A stretch of 64,000 bases of DNA from Sphingomonas sp. R647 (lineage in GTDB: Bacteria > Pseudomonadota > Alphaproteobacteria > Sphingomonadales > Sphingomonadaceae). The stretch lies in contig NZ_JAIQXT010000001.1 in NCBI RefSeq assembly GCF_020177055.1, positions 372,001 through 436,000 on the forward strand, written 5' to 3'. Positions 1 through 8,372 of this stretch are shown here, piece after piece; position 1 is the first letter of the stretch, and every line of letters starts with the position of its first letter. Made by a program: the position numbers and the translations under genes. The notes below the pieces were generated by a model, which was not told the origin of the DNA, ran no database searches, and was given only the letters and a program-made list of their open reading frames with translations.

Positions 1-1037
1 CGCACGTCAAGCTGACGCTGGGGCTGCAGGGCGCGGCCGAGGCAAAGGCCTATGTGTCGGCGCAGCATCACTGGTCGCGCAAGTCAACGCCACTTGCACC
101 CGCTGAACCGCCGCGCAGTCGCGGTGAGGCGATTGAGGCTGCGGTCGGCTTCCTGCTCGCCGCACGCCGGCAGGATGACCTGTGGGATGATTTCAGGCTG
201 GTCAACGGCAGCAGCGACGAGTGGGTGTCCGCCTTTGTCGGGCTCGCCCTCGCGCGACTCGAACGCCCTGCGCTCGCGGAATTTCTCGATCAGACGCGGC
301 GCGCAATCGAAGCGCGATGGCGGCCAGGATCGGGCTGGGGCTATAACGCGGTCAGCCCGGCCGATGCCGACAGCACCGCCTGGGCGCTCAAATTTCTCAA
401 CGCCGTCGCGCCGCGATCGGGGTGCATTGACGGCGCGCGCGCGTTTCTGGCGTGTCACCGCCTCGCCGATGGAGGGATCGCGACCTATGCGCCCTCGACC
501 CCGATCCGGATCGGCGCGATGGCGGTCGCGGCGCCAGGGTGGCGCGGGTCGCATGACTGCGTGGCGGCAAATGCAGCACCGCTGCTGGACGGGGCGCTCG
601 ACGGGTATCTGCGCGAGCGGCAGCAGCCCGAGGGGGGCTGGCACGCCATGTGGTGGAAAACCGACGCATTCGCCACCGCGCTGGCACTCGACAGCGTTGG
701 TGCCGACGCGGCGGTGACGCAGCGGGCAATCGGCTGGGCACGGGCACAGAAATTGTCCACAGCGTCACCATTCGACCGCGCATGGCTGGCCTCGATCTTG
801 ATGCGCGGCGACAAGGACGATCGCGCCCGCGCCGCGGCGATGCTCGACCTGCTGGCGGCGGAACAGTGCGACGATGGAAGCTGGGTCGCAGGCGCGCCGA
901 TGCTGTTTCCGGCACCCGACTCGGCTGGGCGCGATCCGGGCGGCGCTGTGCTGCTCGACATCCGGCGCAGCTTCACCACGGCGGCGGTGCTGATGGTGAT
1001 GGACCAGGCGGCGCGGCGCGACCGAGGCGGCGCATGA
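1..1037 (+). CDS. Terpene-cyclase-like alpha/alpha toroid protein (5' end outside window)
   Basis: The reading frame is open to the first base of the window, so the true start lies upstream. A GTG at 54 is possible but the frame before it is also coding-like. The protein has repeated glycine/aromatic turns typical of squalene/prenyltransferase toroid repeats: SGWGYNAVSP, DGGIATYAP, EGGWHAMWW and DGSWVAGAP. A DADSTAWAL stretch (363-389) resembles the DxDD(T)A acid motif of class II terpene cyclases, with the last Asp replaced by Ser. The visible part, about 340 residues, is about half a full squalene-hopene cyclase. The stop overlaps the next start by four bases (ATGA), so the two genes are probably translated together. 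Substrate is unknown; it could be a cyclase, a prenyltransferase subunit or a non-enzymatic relative. Confidence 0.7.
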   Translation, partial: HVKLTLGLQGAAEAKAYVSAQHHWSRKSTPLAPAEPPRSRGEAIEAAVGFLLAARRQDDLWDDFRLVNGSSDEWVSAFVGLALARLERPALAEFLDQTRRAIEARWRPGSGWGYNAVSPADADSTAWALKFLNAVAPRSGCIDGARAFLACHRLADGGIATYAPSTPIRIGAMAVAAPGWRGSHDCVAANAAPLLDGALDGYLRERQQPEGGWHAMWWKTDAFATALALDSVGADAAVTQRAIGWARAQKLSTASPFDRAWLASILMRGDKDDRARAAAMLDLLAAEQCDDGSWVAGAPMLFPAPDSAGRDPGGAVLLDIRRSFTTAAVLMVMDQAARRDRGGA

Positions 1038-1240
1038 CGCACGCGTCGCCCAAGGATATTCAGCGCGCGATCGATTTTCTCGCGCGGGCGAAAGACCTTC
1101 CGCTGCAGGGGGCCGCACCGCCGCAGATTGACTATGCACACCTCGTCGCGCTCGCCGCCGCGCAGGGGATCGCGCTCGACGCGGCGTCGATCGAGCAAGG
1201 CTTTCGGCTGATGATGCGGGCGCGCAGGGTGACTTCCTGA
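1034..1240 (+). CDS. Small Nif11-like protein
   Basis: This 68-residue protein starts at an ATG that overlaps the upstream stop (ATGA). It has an N-terminal helix (DIQRAIDFLARAK) and a second helical part reading LVALAAAQGIALDAASIEQG. That layout resembles the Nif11 domain found in small proteins next to nitrogen-fixation genes and as leader peptides of some ribosomal peptides. No core peptide with a Cys- or Ser/Thr-rich tail follows; the C-terminus is simply basic (MMRARRVTS). Tight coupling to the toroid-domain gene suggests a shared function. The gene is well supported, but the Nif11 assignment is by eye only. Confidence 0.6.
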   Translation: MTHASPKDIQRAIDFLARAKDLPLQGAAPPQIDYAHLVALAAAQGIALDAASIEQGFRLMMRARRVTS

Positions 1241-1315
1241 CGCGATGGAGATGACGCGACAGGATTTGCGCTCCGGTGCAGCAGAGGCCGATACCAGGCC
1301 GCAGACCGCGTCAGT

Positions 1316-2338
1316 TCAGCCAAGGACGCGGACTCGATTCGAATCGACCGCGATCCCGACCTGCTCCCCCGGCCGCGGCGCATCGCCCCGGACGCAGAGG
1401 GAGAAGTTGATTTCGGCAATCCGCAGCATCACGTCGGTCGCGTCCCCGGAGAACCGGGTTTCGATCACCTCGGCACGGATGGGCGACGTCTCGCACAGGG
1501 CAAGGGCATCGGGACGCGCCATCACCACCGCGTCGCCATCTGGCTGCCCCCCCGCGTCAAACGTCCCGATCACGCACTGGGCGACCCCGGCCCGAACGTG
1601 CGCTCGAAAGACCAGCGACTCTCCCAGCAATCGCGCGGCCGCCACCGACACAGGGGTGCGATAACAATCCTCCGGGGTTCCCGTCTGCAACACCTGTCCG
1701 TGCGACATCAGGATCAGATGATCGGCCACCTGCATCGCTTCGCGCGGGTCATGGGTGACGATCAGCACGCTCGTCCCGGTCGCGCGCAGATCGGTCAGCA
1801 CCGCCGCCCGCACCTCGGCGCGCAGCTGGCCATCCAGGCCGGAAAAGGGTTCGTCGAGCAGCACCAGGGCCGGGTCGCGAGCCAGCGCGCGGGCGATCGC
1901 CACCCGCTGCTGCTCACCGCCCGACAGGGTGTGCGGCCAGGCATGCGCCAAATGCTCGATATGAAAGCGCGCGAGCATCGCTTCGACCCGCACCGCGCGC
2001 TCTGCATTCGGGCGACCGCGCAGACCAAAGCCGATATTGTCGGTGACGTTGAGGTGCGGAAACAGCGCGAAGTCCTGAAACACCAGCCCGACCCCGCGAT
2101 CCTCCGGTGCGATCGCCCGCCCGGGCTGCGAGGCGATCGTGCCGCCCAGGTGGATTTCGCCGCCATCCACTGGCTCCAGCCCAGCGATCATCCGCAGCAG
2201 CGTGCTCTTGCCGCAGCCCGACGGGCCGAGCAGGCAGGCGACGCCGCCGGCCGTCAGGGTAAAGCTGGCGCCAGTCACCGCCTGCCGATCGCCATAGCGG
2301 CGCGAGACGGCGCGAACGTCTAGGACAGGGTGGGTCAT
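1316..2338 (-). CDS. fbpC: Ferric iron ABC transporter ATP-binding protein
   Basis: ATPase subunit (340 aa) that would power ferric ion uptake across the inner membrane. Walker A (GPSGCGKST), the ABC signature (LSGGEQQRVAIARAL) and Walker B with following loop (VLLDEPFSGLD) are intact. About 120 residues follow the ATPase domain, consistent with the TOBE-like regulatory domain of FbpC/PotA-type proteins. The ATG at 2338 gives the typical MTHPVLDVRAVSRRYG start; a longer in-frame extension is Arg-rich and unlikely. Last gene of the fbpA-fbpB-fbpC operon, 10 bases after the permease stop. A role with iron rather than another anion or cation is inferred from the binding protein and Fur-like box. 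Confidence 0.9.
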   Translation of the reverse strand: MTHPVLDVRAVSRRYGDRQAVTGASFTLTAGGVACLLGPSGCGKSTLLRMIAGLEPVDGGEIHLGGTIASQPGRAIAPEDRGVGLVFQDFALFPHLNVTDNIGFGLRGRPNAERAVRVEAMLARFHIEHLAHAWPHTLSGGEQQRVAIARALARDPALVLLDEPFSGLDGQLRAEVRAAVLTDLRATGTSVLIVTHDPREAMQVADHLILMSHGQVLQTGTPEDCYRTPVSVAAARLLGESLVFRAHVRAGVAQCVIGTFDAGGQPDGDAVVMARPDALALCETSPIRAEVIETRFSGDATDVMLRIAEINFSLCVRGDAPRPGEQVGIAVDSNRVRVLG

Positions 2339-2348
2339 CCGCTTGCGC

Positions 2349-3935
2349 CTACGTGCCGGGCCGCGCCCGCGCAATCCGGCGCGTGAGCCATGCAACCGCA
2401 GGCAGCGACAGCGCGACGATCAGGATCGAGGGCAGCCCGGCCTGGCCCAGCCGCTCGTCGAGCGCGTAGTTGCTGGCGATCACCGCCAGCGTATCGAAGT
2501 CGAACGGTCGCAGGATCAGCGTCGCGGGCAGCTCCTTGAGCACGTCGATGAACACGATCAGAGCGGCGGTCAGCATCGCACCCCGCGCCACCGGAAGCTC
2601 GACCGCAAAGGCGGCGCCACTCTCGCTGCGCCCAAGCGTCCGGGCCGCCTGGATCATCGACGGGGTGACCCGCGTCAGGCCTGCGTCGATCGGTTCGAGC
2701 GCGGCCGCCATCAGTCGTGCGGCATAGGCATAGACGAGCAGGACGATGCCCACCGCCGTGCCCGATCCCGGCAACAGCCCCCAGATGATCCCCGCCGGCG
2801 CGAGCAACCCGATCGCCATCACCGCGCCCGGCGTCGCATAGCCAAGGCTCGCCAGCCGTCCGGCGAGCGGCAGCCGCCGGGTTCCGAGCGCAAGCATGGT
2901 TGCCAGGGTCACGGTGACGATCGCGCCAGCGATGCCGAGCGACAGGCTGTGGCTTGCCGCCCGGGTTAGGCGCGGCCAGTCGGGCGTGGTTCCGGCGACA
3001 TTCCAGACGAGCCAGCCGACCGGAAGCACGAGGCCCGCGATCAGCAGGACCGCGCAAAATCCAGTTGCCATCCAGGCCCAGGGTCCCGCGAGCGGCCGGA
3101 CCGGCATGTCGCGCCAGCGCCCCCGTCCTGATTCATGCGTGCTGCCCCTGCGCCCCTGCCGTTCGATCCACAGCAACAGTGCCGCCGCCGCCAGCAGCGG
3201 GAGCGCGAAGCGTGCGGCGCTGACCGTCGACCCATAGACCGACCAGGCGCGCACGACCCCGGTGGTGAGGGTCTGGACGCTGAGAAACTGGACCGCGCCA
3301 TAATCGGCGAGCGTCTCCATGACTGCGAGCGCGACGCCCGCGGCGAGCGCCGGTCGCGCCATCGGCAGCGCGACCCGCCACAGCGCCTGTGACCCGCTGC
3401 AGCCGAGCATCCGCGCGGCTTCGAGAATGTTGACCGACTGGTTCACGAAAGCGGCGCGCATCGCGAGATAGACATAGGGATAGAAAGCGCAGGACAGCAC
3501 GAACGCCGCCCCGCCGCTGTTGCGGAGCCCGAACGGCAGGTCAAAGCCAAGATCGGTGCGCATCCAGCTGCGCAACGGCCCCGCGACATCGAGCAGATCG
3601 GCATAGCCATAGGCCAGCGCAAAGGCGGGGACGGCGAGCGGGAGCGCGAGCGCCCAGGCGAACAGGTCGCGCCCGGGAAAACGGTGCATCACCACCAGCC
3701 AGGCCGCGACCGTGCCGGTGACCGCAGTGGCAATACCGACGAGCAGCGCAAGCCAGGCGGAGGTAGCGGCATAGCGGACGATGTCGCGCCCGGCGATGTC
3801 TGCGGTCTCGCTGCCCAGCGCGGCGAACACCACCCCGATCAGCGGCAGCGCGACGGCAATCCCGGCCACCCCTGCAAGGGCGGCCGGGATCGAGATGCGC
3901 GGAAAAACGCGTTGGCGCGGCGCCGTCAGCGCCAA
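2349..3935 (-). CDS. fbpB: Ferric iron ABC transporter permease
   Basis: Inner-membrane permease of 528 residues made of two homologous permease halves in one chain, as in FbpB/SfuB. Hydrophobic segments run through the whole protein. Both halves carry the cytoplasmic EAA-type loop that contacts the ATPase (EAARMLGCSGSQALWRVALP in the first half, QAARTLGRSESGAAFAVELP in the second). The start appears to be TTG at 3935, overlapping the fbpA stop by 10 bases, which fits translational coupling. No better ATG or GTG with a ribosome binding site is visible near the N-terminus. Confidence 0.88.
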   Translation of the reverse strand: MALTAPRQRVFPRISIPAALAGVAGIAVALPLIGVVFAALGSETADIAGRDIVRYAATSAWLALLVGIATAVTGTVAAWLVVMHRFPGRDLFAWALALPLAVPAFALAYGYADLLDVAGPLRSWMRTDLGFDLPFGLRNSGGAAFVLSCAFYPYVYLAMRAAFVNQSVNILEAARMLGCSGSQALWRVALPMARPALAAGVALAVMETLADYGAVQFLSVQTLTTGVVRAWSVYGSTVSAARFALPLLAAAALLLWIERQGRRGSTHESGRGRWRDMPVRPLAGPWAWMATGFCAVLLIAGLVLPVGWLVWNVAGTTPDWPRLTRAASHSLSLGIAGAIVTVTLATMLALGTRRLPLAGRLASLGYATPGAVMAIGLLAPAGIIWGLLPGSGTAVGIVLLVYAYAARLMAAALEPIDAGLTRVTPSMIQAARTLGRSESGAAFAVELPVARGAMLTAALIVFIDVLKELPATLILRPFDFDTLAVIASNYALDERLGQAGLPSILIVALSLPAVAWLTRRIARARPGT

Positions 3936-4972
3936 CCCGCCGCGCTCATCATCGACTGGGCCTGCGGCTGACGCGCCGCGAAGGCGGCGACGCTCATCGG
4001 GTTGGCGGTAAACGTCGCATAGGCGTCCACCGGGGGCGGTGCCGGCACGTCGGGCGACGCGGGATATTCGTTATTGTTCTTTGAGATATGCGTCTGGCTG
4101 TCGGCAGAGGCGAAGAATTCGAGCAGCTTGAGCGCATTCGCCTTGTTCGGCGCATTGGCCGCGACGCCGCCGCCGGAGATGTTGATATGCGCGCCCTTGC
4201 CGTCGAGGCTGGGAAAGCCAAGCTTCACCTTCTGCGTGACCGCGCGATCCGCCGCGTCTTCGCCGGTGGCCATCCGCACATAATAATAGCTGTTGGTCAG
4301 CGCGACTTCGCACACGCCTGCGCCCACCGCCCGGATCTGGTCGCGGTCGCCGCCCTCCGGGGGGCGTGCCATGTTGGCAACGACGCCCTTGACCCATTGG
4401 TCGGCGCGCTCCGGTCCCCAGGCCTCGATCAGCGCACCGACGAGCGAGAGGTTATAGACGCTGTCGGACGAGCGGACGCAGATCTTGCCCTTGAAGCGCG
4501 GGCCAGCGAGCTTGGCGTAGTCGTCAATCTCCTCCGGCTGCACCTTCGACGCGTCATAGGCGACAACGCGCGCGCGGCGCATGAAGCCGTACCAGTTACC
4601 GCCGGGTTCGCGCAGGTTGGCCGGAATGCGCGCGGTCAGCGTCTCGGACTGAACCGGCTGGAACAGGCCCGCCTGCTGCGCGCGCCACAGGGCACCGGCA
4701 TCGGCGGTGATGAACAGGTCTGCGGGGCTGTTCGCGCCTTCGCTCTTCATCCGGGCGATGAGTTCGTCGGGGCGCCCTTCAATCCGGTTGATCTTGATCC
4801 CGGTCTCACGCGTGAACCGCTCATACAGCGCATTGTCGCTGTCATAATGGCGGGCGGTGTAGAGGTTGACGACCTGCTCGCCCGCGGCTGCACTGCCGTC
4901 CTTGGCGCCGTCCGAACAGGCGGAGGTCAGCGCGAGCGTGAAGGTGGCGGCGACGGCAAAAAATCTCGACAC
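3926..4972 (-). CDS. fbpA: Ferric iron ABC transporter substrate-binding protein
   Basis: Periplasmic ferric-binding protein of 348 residues. The N-terminus is a signal sequence ending in LALTSAC, a plausible lipobox, so it may be anchored as a lipoprotein. The mature part begins VVNLYTARHYDSDNALYERF, and a later NSYYYVRM run contains the consecutive tyrosines that bind iron in FbpA/FutA proteins. It is the first gene of the operon with permease and ATPase behind it. A Fur-like palindrome lies about 40-60 bases upstream, consistent with iron repression. Confidence 0.92.
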   Translation of the reverse strand: MSRFFAVAATFTLALTSACSDGAKDGSAAAGEQVVNLYTARHYDSDNALYERFTRETGIKINRIEGRPDELIARMKSEGANSPADLFITADAGALWRAQQAGLFQPVQSETLTARIPANLREPGGNWYGFMRRARVVAYDASKVQPEEIDDYAKLAGPRFKGKICVRSSDSVYNLSLVGALIEAWGPERADQWVKGVVANMARPPEGGDRDQIRAVGAGVCEVALTNSYYYVRMATGEDAADRAVTQKVKLGFPSLDGKGAHINISGGGVAANAPNKANALKLLEFFASADSQTHISKNNNEYPASPDVPAPPPVDAYATFTANPMSVAAFAARQPQAQSMMSAAGWR

Positions 4973-5010
4973 ATCAACTCCAGTCGATCGTGGATGACCT
5001 CGCCGCCCTA

Positions 5011-5036
5011 GAGCAATTGCAATCGATTCTCAACAA
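5011..5036 (-). promoter_or_regulatory. Candidate Fur box upstream of fbpA
   Basis: Read on the minus strand the site contains TTGAGAATCGATTGCAATTG (5014-5033). It resembles the overlapping GATAAT-like hexamers of bacterial Fur operators. It sits 42-61 bases upstream of the fbpA ATG, in a good position to repress the iron transporter operon. No binding data; assignment rests on similarity and context. Confidence 0.55.
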
Positions 5037-5040
5037 CTGC

Positions 5041-5695
5041 GCGGCGGATTGTGGATGCATCCTTCTGCGTCAGGGATGGGACCACAGCGATCGTTCGGCA
5101 GCGTAACGCGCTATCTGATGAGCGTGCGCTGACGGACTTCTGCAAATCCACCCGGTTCCGCAGCGTCTCTATTCTGCACATGGCACACTCGATCCAGCCG
5201 GCGCGCGCGACGGCGGCTGACGCACAGCTCCGCACGCCGCCGCGACGGCCGTCCGGCTTCGAGAGTGCGTAATCGTGCGCTCTTGGCTGAGCGGGCAGGC
5301 GCGTCCCGCTTGAGGATGCGGCGGTCAGCGCATTGCGCTGGCGTTGCTGGTCTCGGCCGCAGCCAAGTAAGGGTGGGTGTCGTTGCCTTCGATCCCGTCG
5401 CCGCGGGCCGCAACCGGCGTCGCCGGTCCTTCGCGTCGTTACGGCCCCTTCGGGTGCAGCCCCTCCGATCGGCGGAACTGCCAGTCCGCTCCTTGCCGCC
5501 CCCTTCGTCGGATCGCGCGGTTGGGAAGAAGGGGCAGTGGCATCGAACTCGAACCTATCGAACTCGCCAACCTGTCTGTTGCAGGAGCAGTTTTTCCAAG
5601 GCTGGCTCGCATCGCTGCGGGCGTAATTCCCATGTCCAGAACGGGGTAGGTTCCCGAATGGCAGGAAATCGCGACGCCGGCGGAATAGCTGCCGT
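5041..5695. other. About 650 bases without a recognisable gene
   Basis: Open frames exist on both strands, but their products are Arg/Pro/Ser-rich with no recognisable domain, no clear ribosome binding site and frames that mirror each other. This is the pattern of non-coding GC-rich DNA or decayed sequence. It lies between the fbpA regulatory region and an orphan lipoprotein gene and may be a remnant of an integrated element, but no inverted repeats, transposase fragment or tRNA target was seen. Confidence 0.5.
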
Positions 5696-6295
5696 TCAGG
5701 TGCCCACCCCATTGCGGACGTTAGCGGGACGGCTTGGAGCGGGTTCGCCGCTCAATGCTGCAGAAATTATAGCGGCTGGTACCCAAACAATCTTGGAGCG
5801 CGACTTTAGGAGATTGTACCCAGGTGCAAAAAGCCGCAGGCAGACGGCTTGAGGCGTCTTGCTCAGGTCGTAGCTGGGTAACCGAATTTGTCCGGGCTGT
5901 GTTGCGGCGCTAGCATGATGAGCGACGGGTACGTAAATTCGGTAATGGAACTGCCCGTCTATTCCCGGTCGTAAGGGTGGTGCCATTGATGGTACGCCTA
6001 AGTCACCGCCGCTGTCACTGAATGGCCCGAAGGCGATTATGCCTTTTCCATCGCGCTGCGGGCAGAAATCCGCATCCACATACAGGCCATCGATCTCCTC
6101 AGATAAAGCCGTGAGGCTCGTGTCCGAAGCCAAGCGGACTTCCAGAAATTGGCCATAGTTGGTGGATGCTTCGTCAGAGAGGGGCACATCGGTCGCGATG
6201 CCCACGGTCTCTACAACGTACTCACCGAGATCCTGCCCGCACCCGCTAAGCAGGAGGAGCGCCAAAATGGCTGGGAGCGGCAGCGCGATACTCAC
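5696..6295 (-). CDS. Putative lipoprotein of unknown function
   Basis: 199-residue protein with a clear lipoprotein signal: hydrophobic stretch followed by LLLLSGC, so Cys20 would be lipidated. The mature part has no recognised motif. It contains a CPQRDGKG segment and a RLPSYDLSKTPQAVCLRLF segment; the two cysteines could form a disulfide. It is a monocistron, divergent from the TPR gene to its right. Surrounding sequence is less GC-biased and lacks synteny clues, so this is probably accessory. Confidence 0.7.
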   Translation of the reverse strand: MSIALPLPAILALLLLSGCGQDLGEYVVETVGIATDVPLSDEASTNYGQFLEVRLASDTSLTALSEEIDGLYVDADFCPQRDGKGIIAFGPFSDSGGDLGVPSMAPPLRPGIDGQFHYRIYVPVAHHASAATQPGQIRLPSYDLSKTPQAVCLRLFAPGYNLLKSRSKIVWVPAAIISAALSGEPAPSRPANVRNGVGT

Positions 6296-6562
6296 GACTC
6301 GTGCTGTAGCGACCGGAGAGGCAGCTTCCCACCCATCATTCGACGTTCGCTCGCTCGTAACACAGTCCCATCAGCGCACGGGCTGCAAACGACCCCCGAG
6401 GCGACATTTGCATACCCCTCTCCGCGCCCAAAAACTGAAATTGGCAAAGCCATTTCTTGGCGCCAACCCCCCAAGGAACTGACTTTAGCCGGCGTCTGTG
6501 GTGTAGGCCCCTGACCGGGATTGTCTGTTTCGTTGTCGAGACAGAAGGATAATGTGGCGTGG

Positions 6563-8101
6563 ATGCGAACCCTTGGTATTGCCTGTGCGCTGGCGGCGCT
6601 GATCGTCCGGCCTGTGCTTGCGGCTGAGCGTTGGCCCTATGGGGATGCGGCGGTAGCGGCGTTTCAAAAGGGTGATTTCGCCGCGGCGCTGACGGCATTG
6701 CGCGGTGAACTGGCCAAATGCGACGAATCAAAACCAGCGGCAGACGAATGTCTGAACCTGCTTCTCGCGCTGTCCAACATAGCGGGACAAGCCGGCGATC
6801 CAAAAACGGGCGAGGGCTATGCCCGTAGTGCGCTGTTGCTTGCTACCCGCACGTTGCCAGAAGGGCACCCGGAAATTGCGACGGGCTGGAACAATCTGGC
6901 GCTTAATATCAGCTCACAGGGGCGGTATGCGGAAGCTGACCCGCTGTATCGTAAAGCACTGGCGCTGCGCGAGGCTGCACTGCCAGCGGGCCATCTGGAC
7001 ATCGCGAAAAGCTGGAACAACCTGGCGGCTAACATCGAGTCACAGGGGCGGTATGCGGAAGCCGAGCCACTGCATCGCAAGGCGCTGGCACTCTACGAAG
7101 CGGCGCTGCCAGCGGGGCACCCCGACATTGCGATGAGCTGGAACAATCTGGCGGCCAACATCGGTTCACAGGGGCGAGATGCGGAAGCCGAGCCGTTGTA
7201 CCGCAAGGCGCTGGCGCTGCTCGAAGCGGCGCTGCCAGCGGGGCACCCGTACATCGCGACGAGTTGGAGCAATCTGGCGACAAACATCGGTTCACAGGGC
7301 CGATATGCGGAAGCCGAGCCAGTGCTTCGTAAGGCGCTGGCCCTCCGCGAGGCAGCGCTGCCAGCGGGGCACCCGGACATCGCGTCGAGTTGGAACAGTC
7401 TGGCGGCCAACGTCGACGCACAGGGTCGGTTTGCGGAAGCCGAACCGCTGTATCGCAAGGCGTTGGCGCTGTACGAGGCTGGGCTGCCAGCGGGGCACCC
7501 CGACATTGCGATGAGCTGGAACAATCTGGCGCACAGCATCAACCGACAAGGGAAGCATGCAGAAGCCGAGCCGCTGTATCGTAAGGCGCTGGTGCTGCGC
7601 GAGGCGGCGCTGCCGGCGGGGCACCCGAGCATCGCGTTGAGCTGGCACAATCTGGCGGCCAACATCGCTTCACAGGGGCGATATGCGGAAGCCGAGCCAC
7701 TGTATCGCAGGGCACTTGCGCTGTACGAGGCGGCGCTGCCAACGGGGCACCCGGACATCGCGACGAGCTGGAGTAATCTGGCGCATAATATCAACGCACA
7801 GGGTCGGTATACGGAAGCGGAATCGCTGTTTCGCAAGGCGCTGGCGATCAGGGACGGGCTGGTGAGATCGCATCCGGATCGCATCGTGGGATATTGGGCG
7901 ATGGCGGCAAATATTCAGGTGCAGCGCAAGGGCGCTGCGGGTGTGCGCAGCCTGTATCGGGAGGCCGAGCGCGGGGTCGTGGAGCGGGTAGCATCGTTTC
8001 GTGATTTCGGCCCGGCGGCTCAAGCGGAATTGCGGGCATATCGACCGATTTATACCGGGCAGGTGCGGGCGGCGTGGGATCTGGCGGCTGGCGCGCGTTA
8101 A
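6563..8101 (+). CDS. Exported tetratricopeptide repeat protein
   Basis: The ATG at 6563 gives a 512-residue protein with a signal peptide (MRTLGIACALAALIVRPVLA, cleavage after AEA-like LAA). An earlier ATG at 6521 would add 14 polar residues before the signal and is less likely. Residues about 107-442 are eight 42-residue kinesin-light-chain type TPR units, each with a SWNNLA...GRYAEAEPLYRKALAL core and a LPAGHPDIA linker. A non-repeated helical tail follows. Such arrays are often followed by a CHAT peptidase domain, but here the protein stops shortly after RAAWDLAAGAR. The likely role is protein-protein interaction in the periplasm or at the outer membrane; partner unknown. Confidence 0.85.
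   Translation: MRTLGIACALAALIVRPVLAAERWPYGDAAVAAFQKGDFAAALTALRGELAKCDESKPAADECLNLLLALSNIAGQAGDPKTGEGYARSALLLATRTLPEGHPEIATGWNNLALNISSQGRYAEADPLYRKALALREAALPAGHLDIAKSWNNLAANIESQGRYAEAEPLHRKALALYEAALPAGHPDIAMSWNNLAANIGSQGRDAEAEPLYRKALALLEAALPAGHPYIATSWSNLATNIGSQGRYAEAEPVLRKALALREAALPAGHPDIASSWNSLAANVDAQGRFAEAEPLYRKALALYEAGLPAGHPDIAMSWNNLAHSINRQGKHAEAEPLYRKALVLREAALPAGHPSIALSWHNLAANIASQGRYAEAEPLYRRALALYEAALPTGHPDIATSWSNLAHNINAQGRYTEAESLFRKALAIRDGLVRSHPDRIVGYWAMAANIQVQRKGAAGVRSLYREAERGVVERVASFRDFGPAAQAELRAYRPIYTGQVRAAWDLAAGAR
6881..7888 (+). repeat. Eight tandem 126-bp repeats inside the TPR gene
   Basis: Eight consecutive 126-base units encode 42-residue TPRs. The DNA, not only the protein, is close to identical between several units, for example the block encoding AEAEPLYRKALAL and that encoding LPAGHPDIA. 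This points to recent duplication or gene conversion and makes copy number liable to change. Confidence 0.85.
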
Positions 8102-8183
8102 AGCGATGCGCGACTGGCCGGGATTATCGGCTACATCGTGGTCACCGCGTTCAAACGCCTTGGTTCCGGGATGCTGGCACTGA

Positions 8184-8372
8184 ATGTCAGCGAGCGCGTT
8201 TTGGCGACCTGAAGTGGACTATCTGGAAGTCACCCAGTTCGAGCCCTTCCCGGTGGACCTCCACTATCCCAAGACCGACCAGGCAGCTACGGCCCCAATT
8301 CCGCCCGAAGCCGACTTTCTTGTGTCGACACCGTTGTTGTCATCGGCGTCCGCTGCCAGACTAACAAGATGA
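8184..8372 (+). CDS. Possible small protein, doubtful
   Basis: A 62-residue frame whose stop overlaps the next start by four bases (ATGA at 8369-8372), which suggests coupling. It contains WRPEVDYLEVTQFEPFPVDL, less biased than the usual spurious product in GC-rich DNA. No good ribosome binding site precedes the ATG, and there is no recognised domain. The rest of the 8102-8368 gap holds no convincing gene; a short frame just after the TPR gene (DARLAGIIGYIVVTAFKRLG) lacks a start and may be a relic. Confidence 0.3.
   Translation: MSASAFWRPEVDYLEVTQFEPFPVDLHYPKTDQAATAPIPPEADFLVSTPLLSSASAARLTR

Noticed and set aside
5008..5712. 234-residue minus-strand frame in the 5 kb gap
   Set aside because: No domain, no good start, overlaps the Fur box and lipoprotein end, and mirrors frames of similar quality on the other strand.
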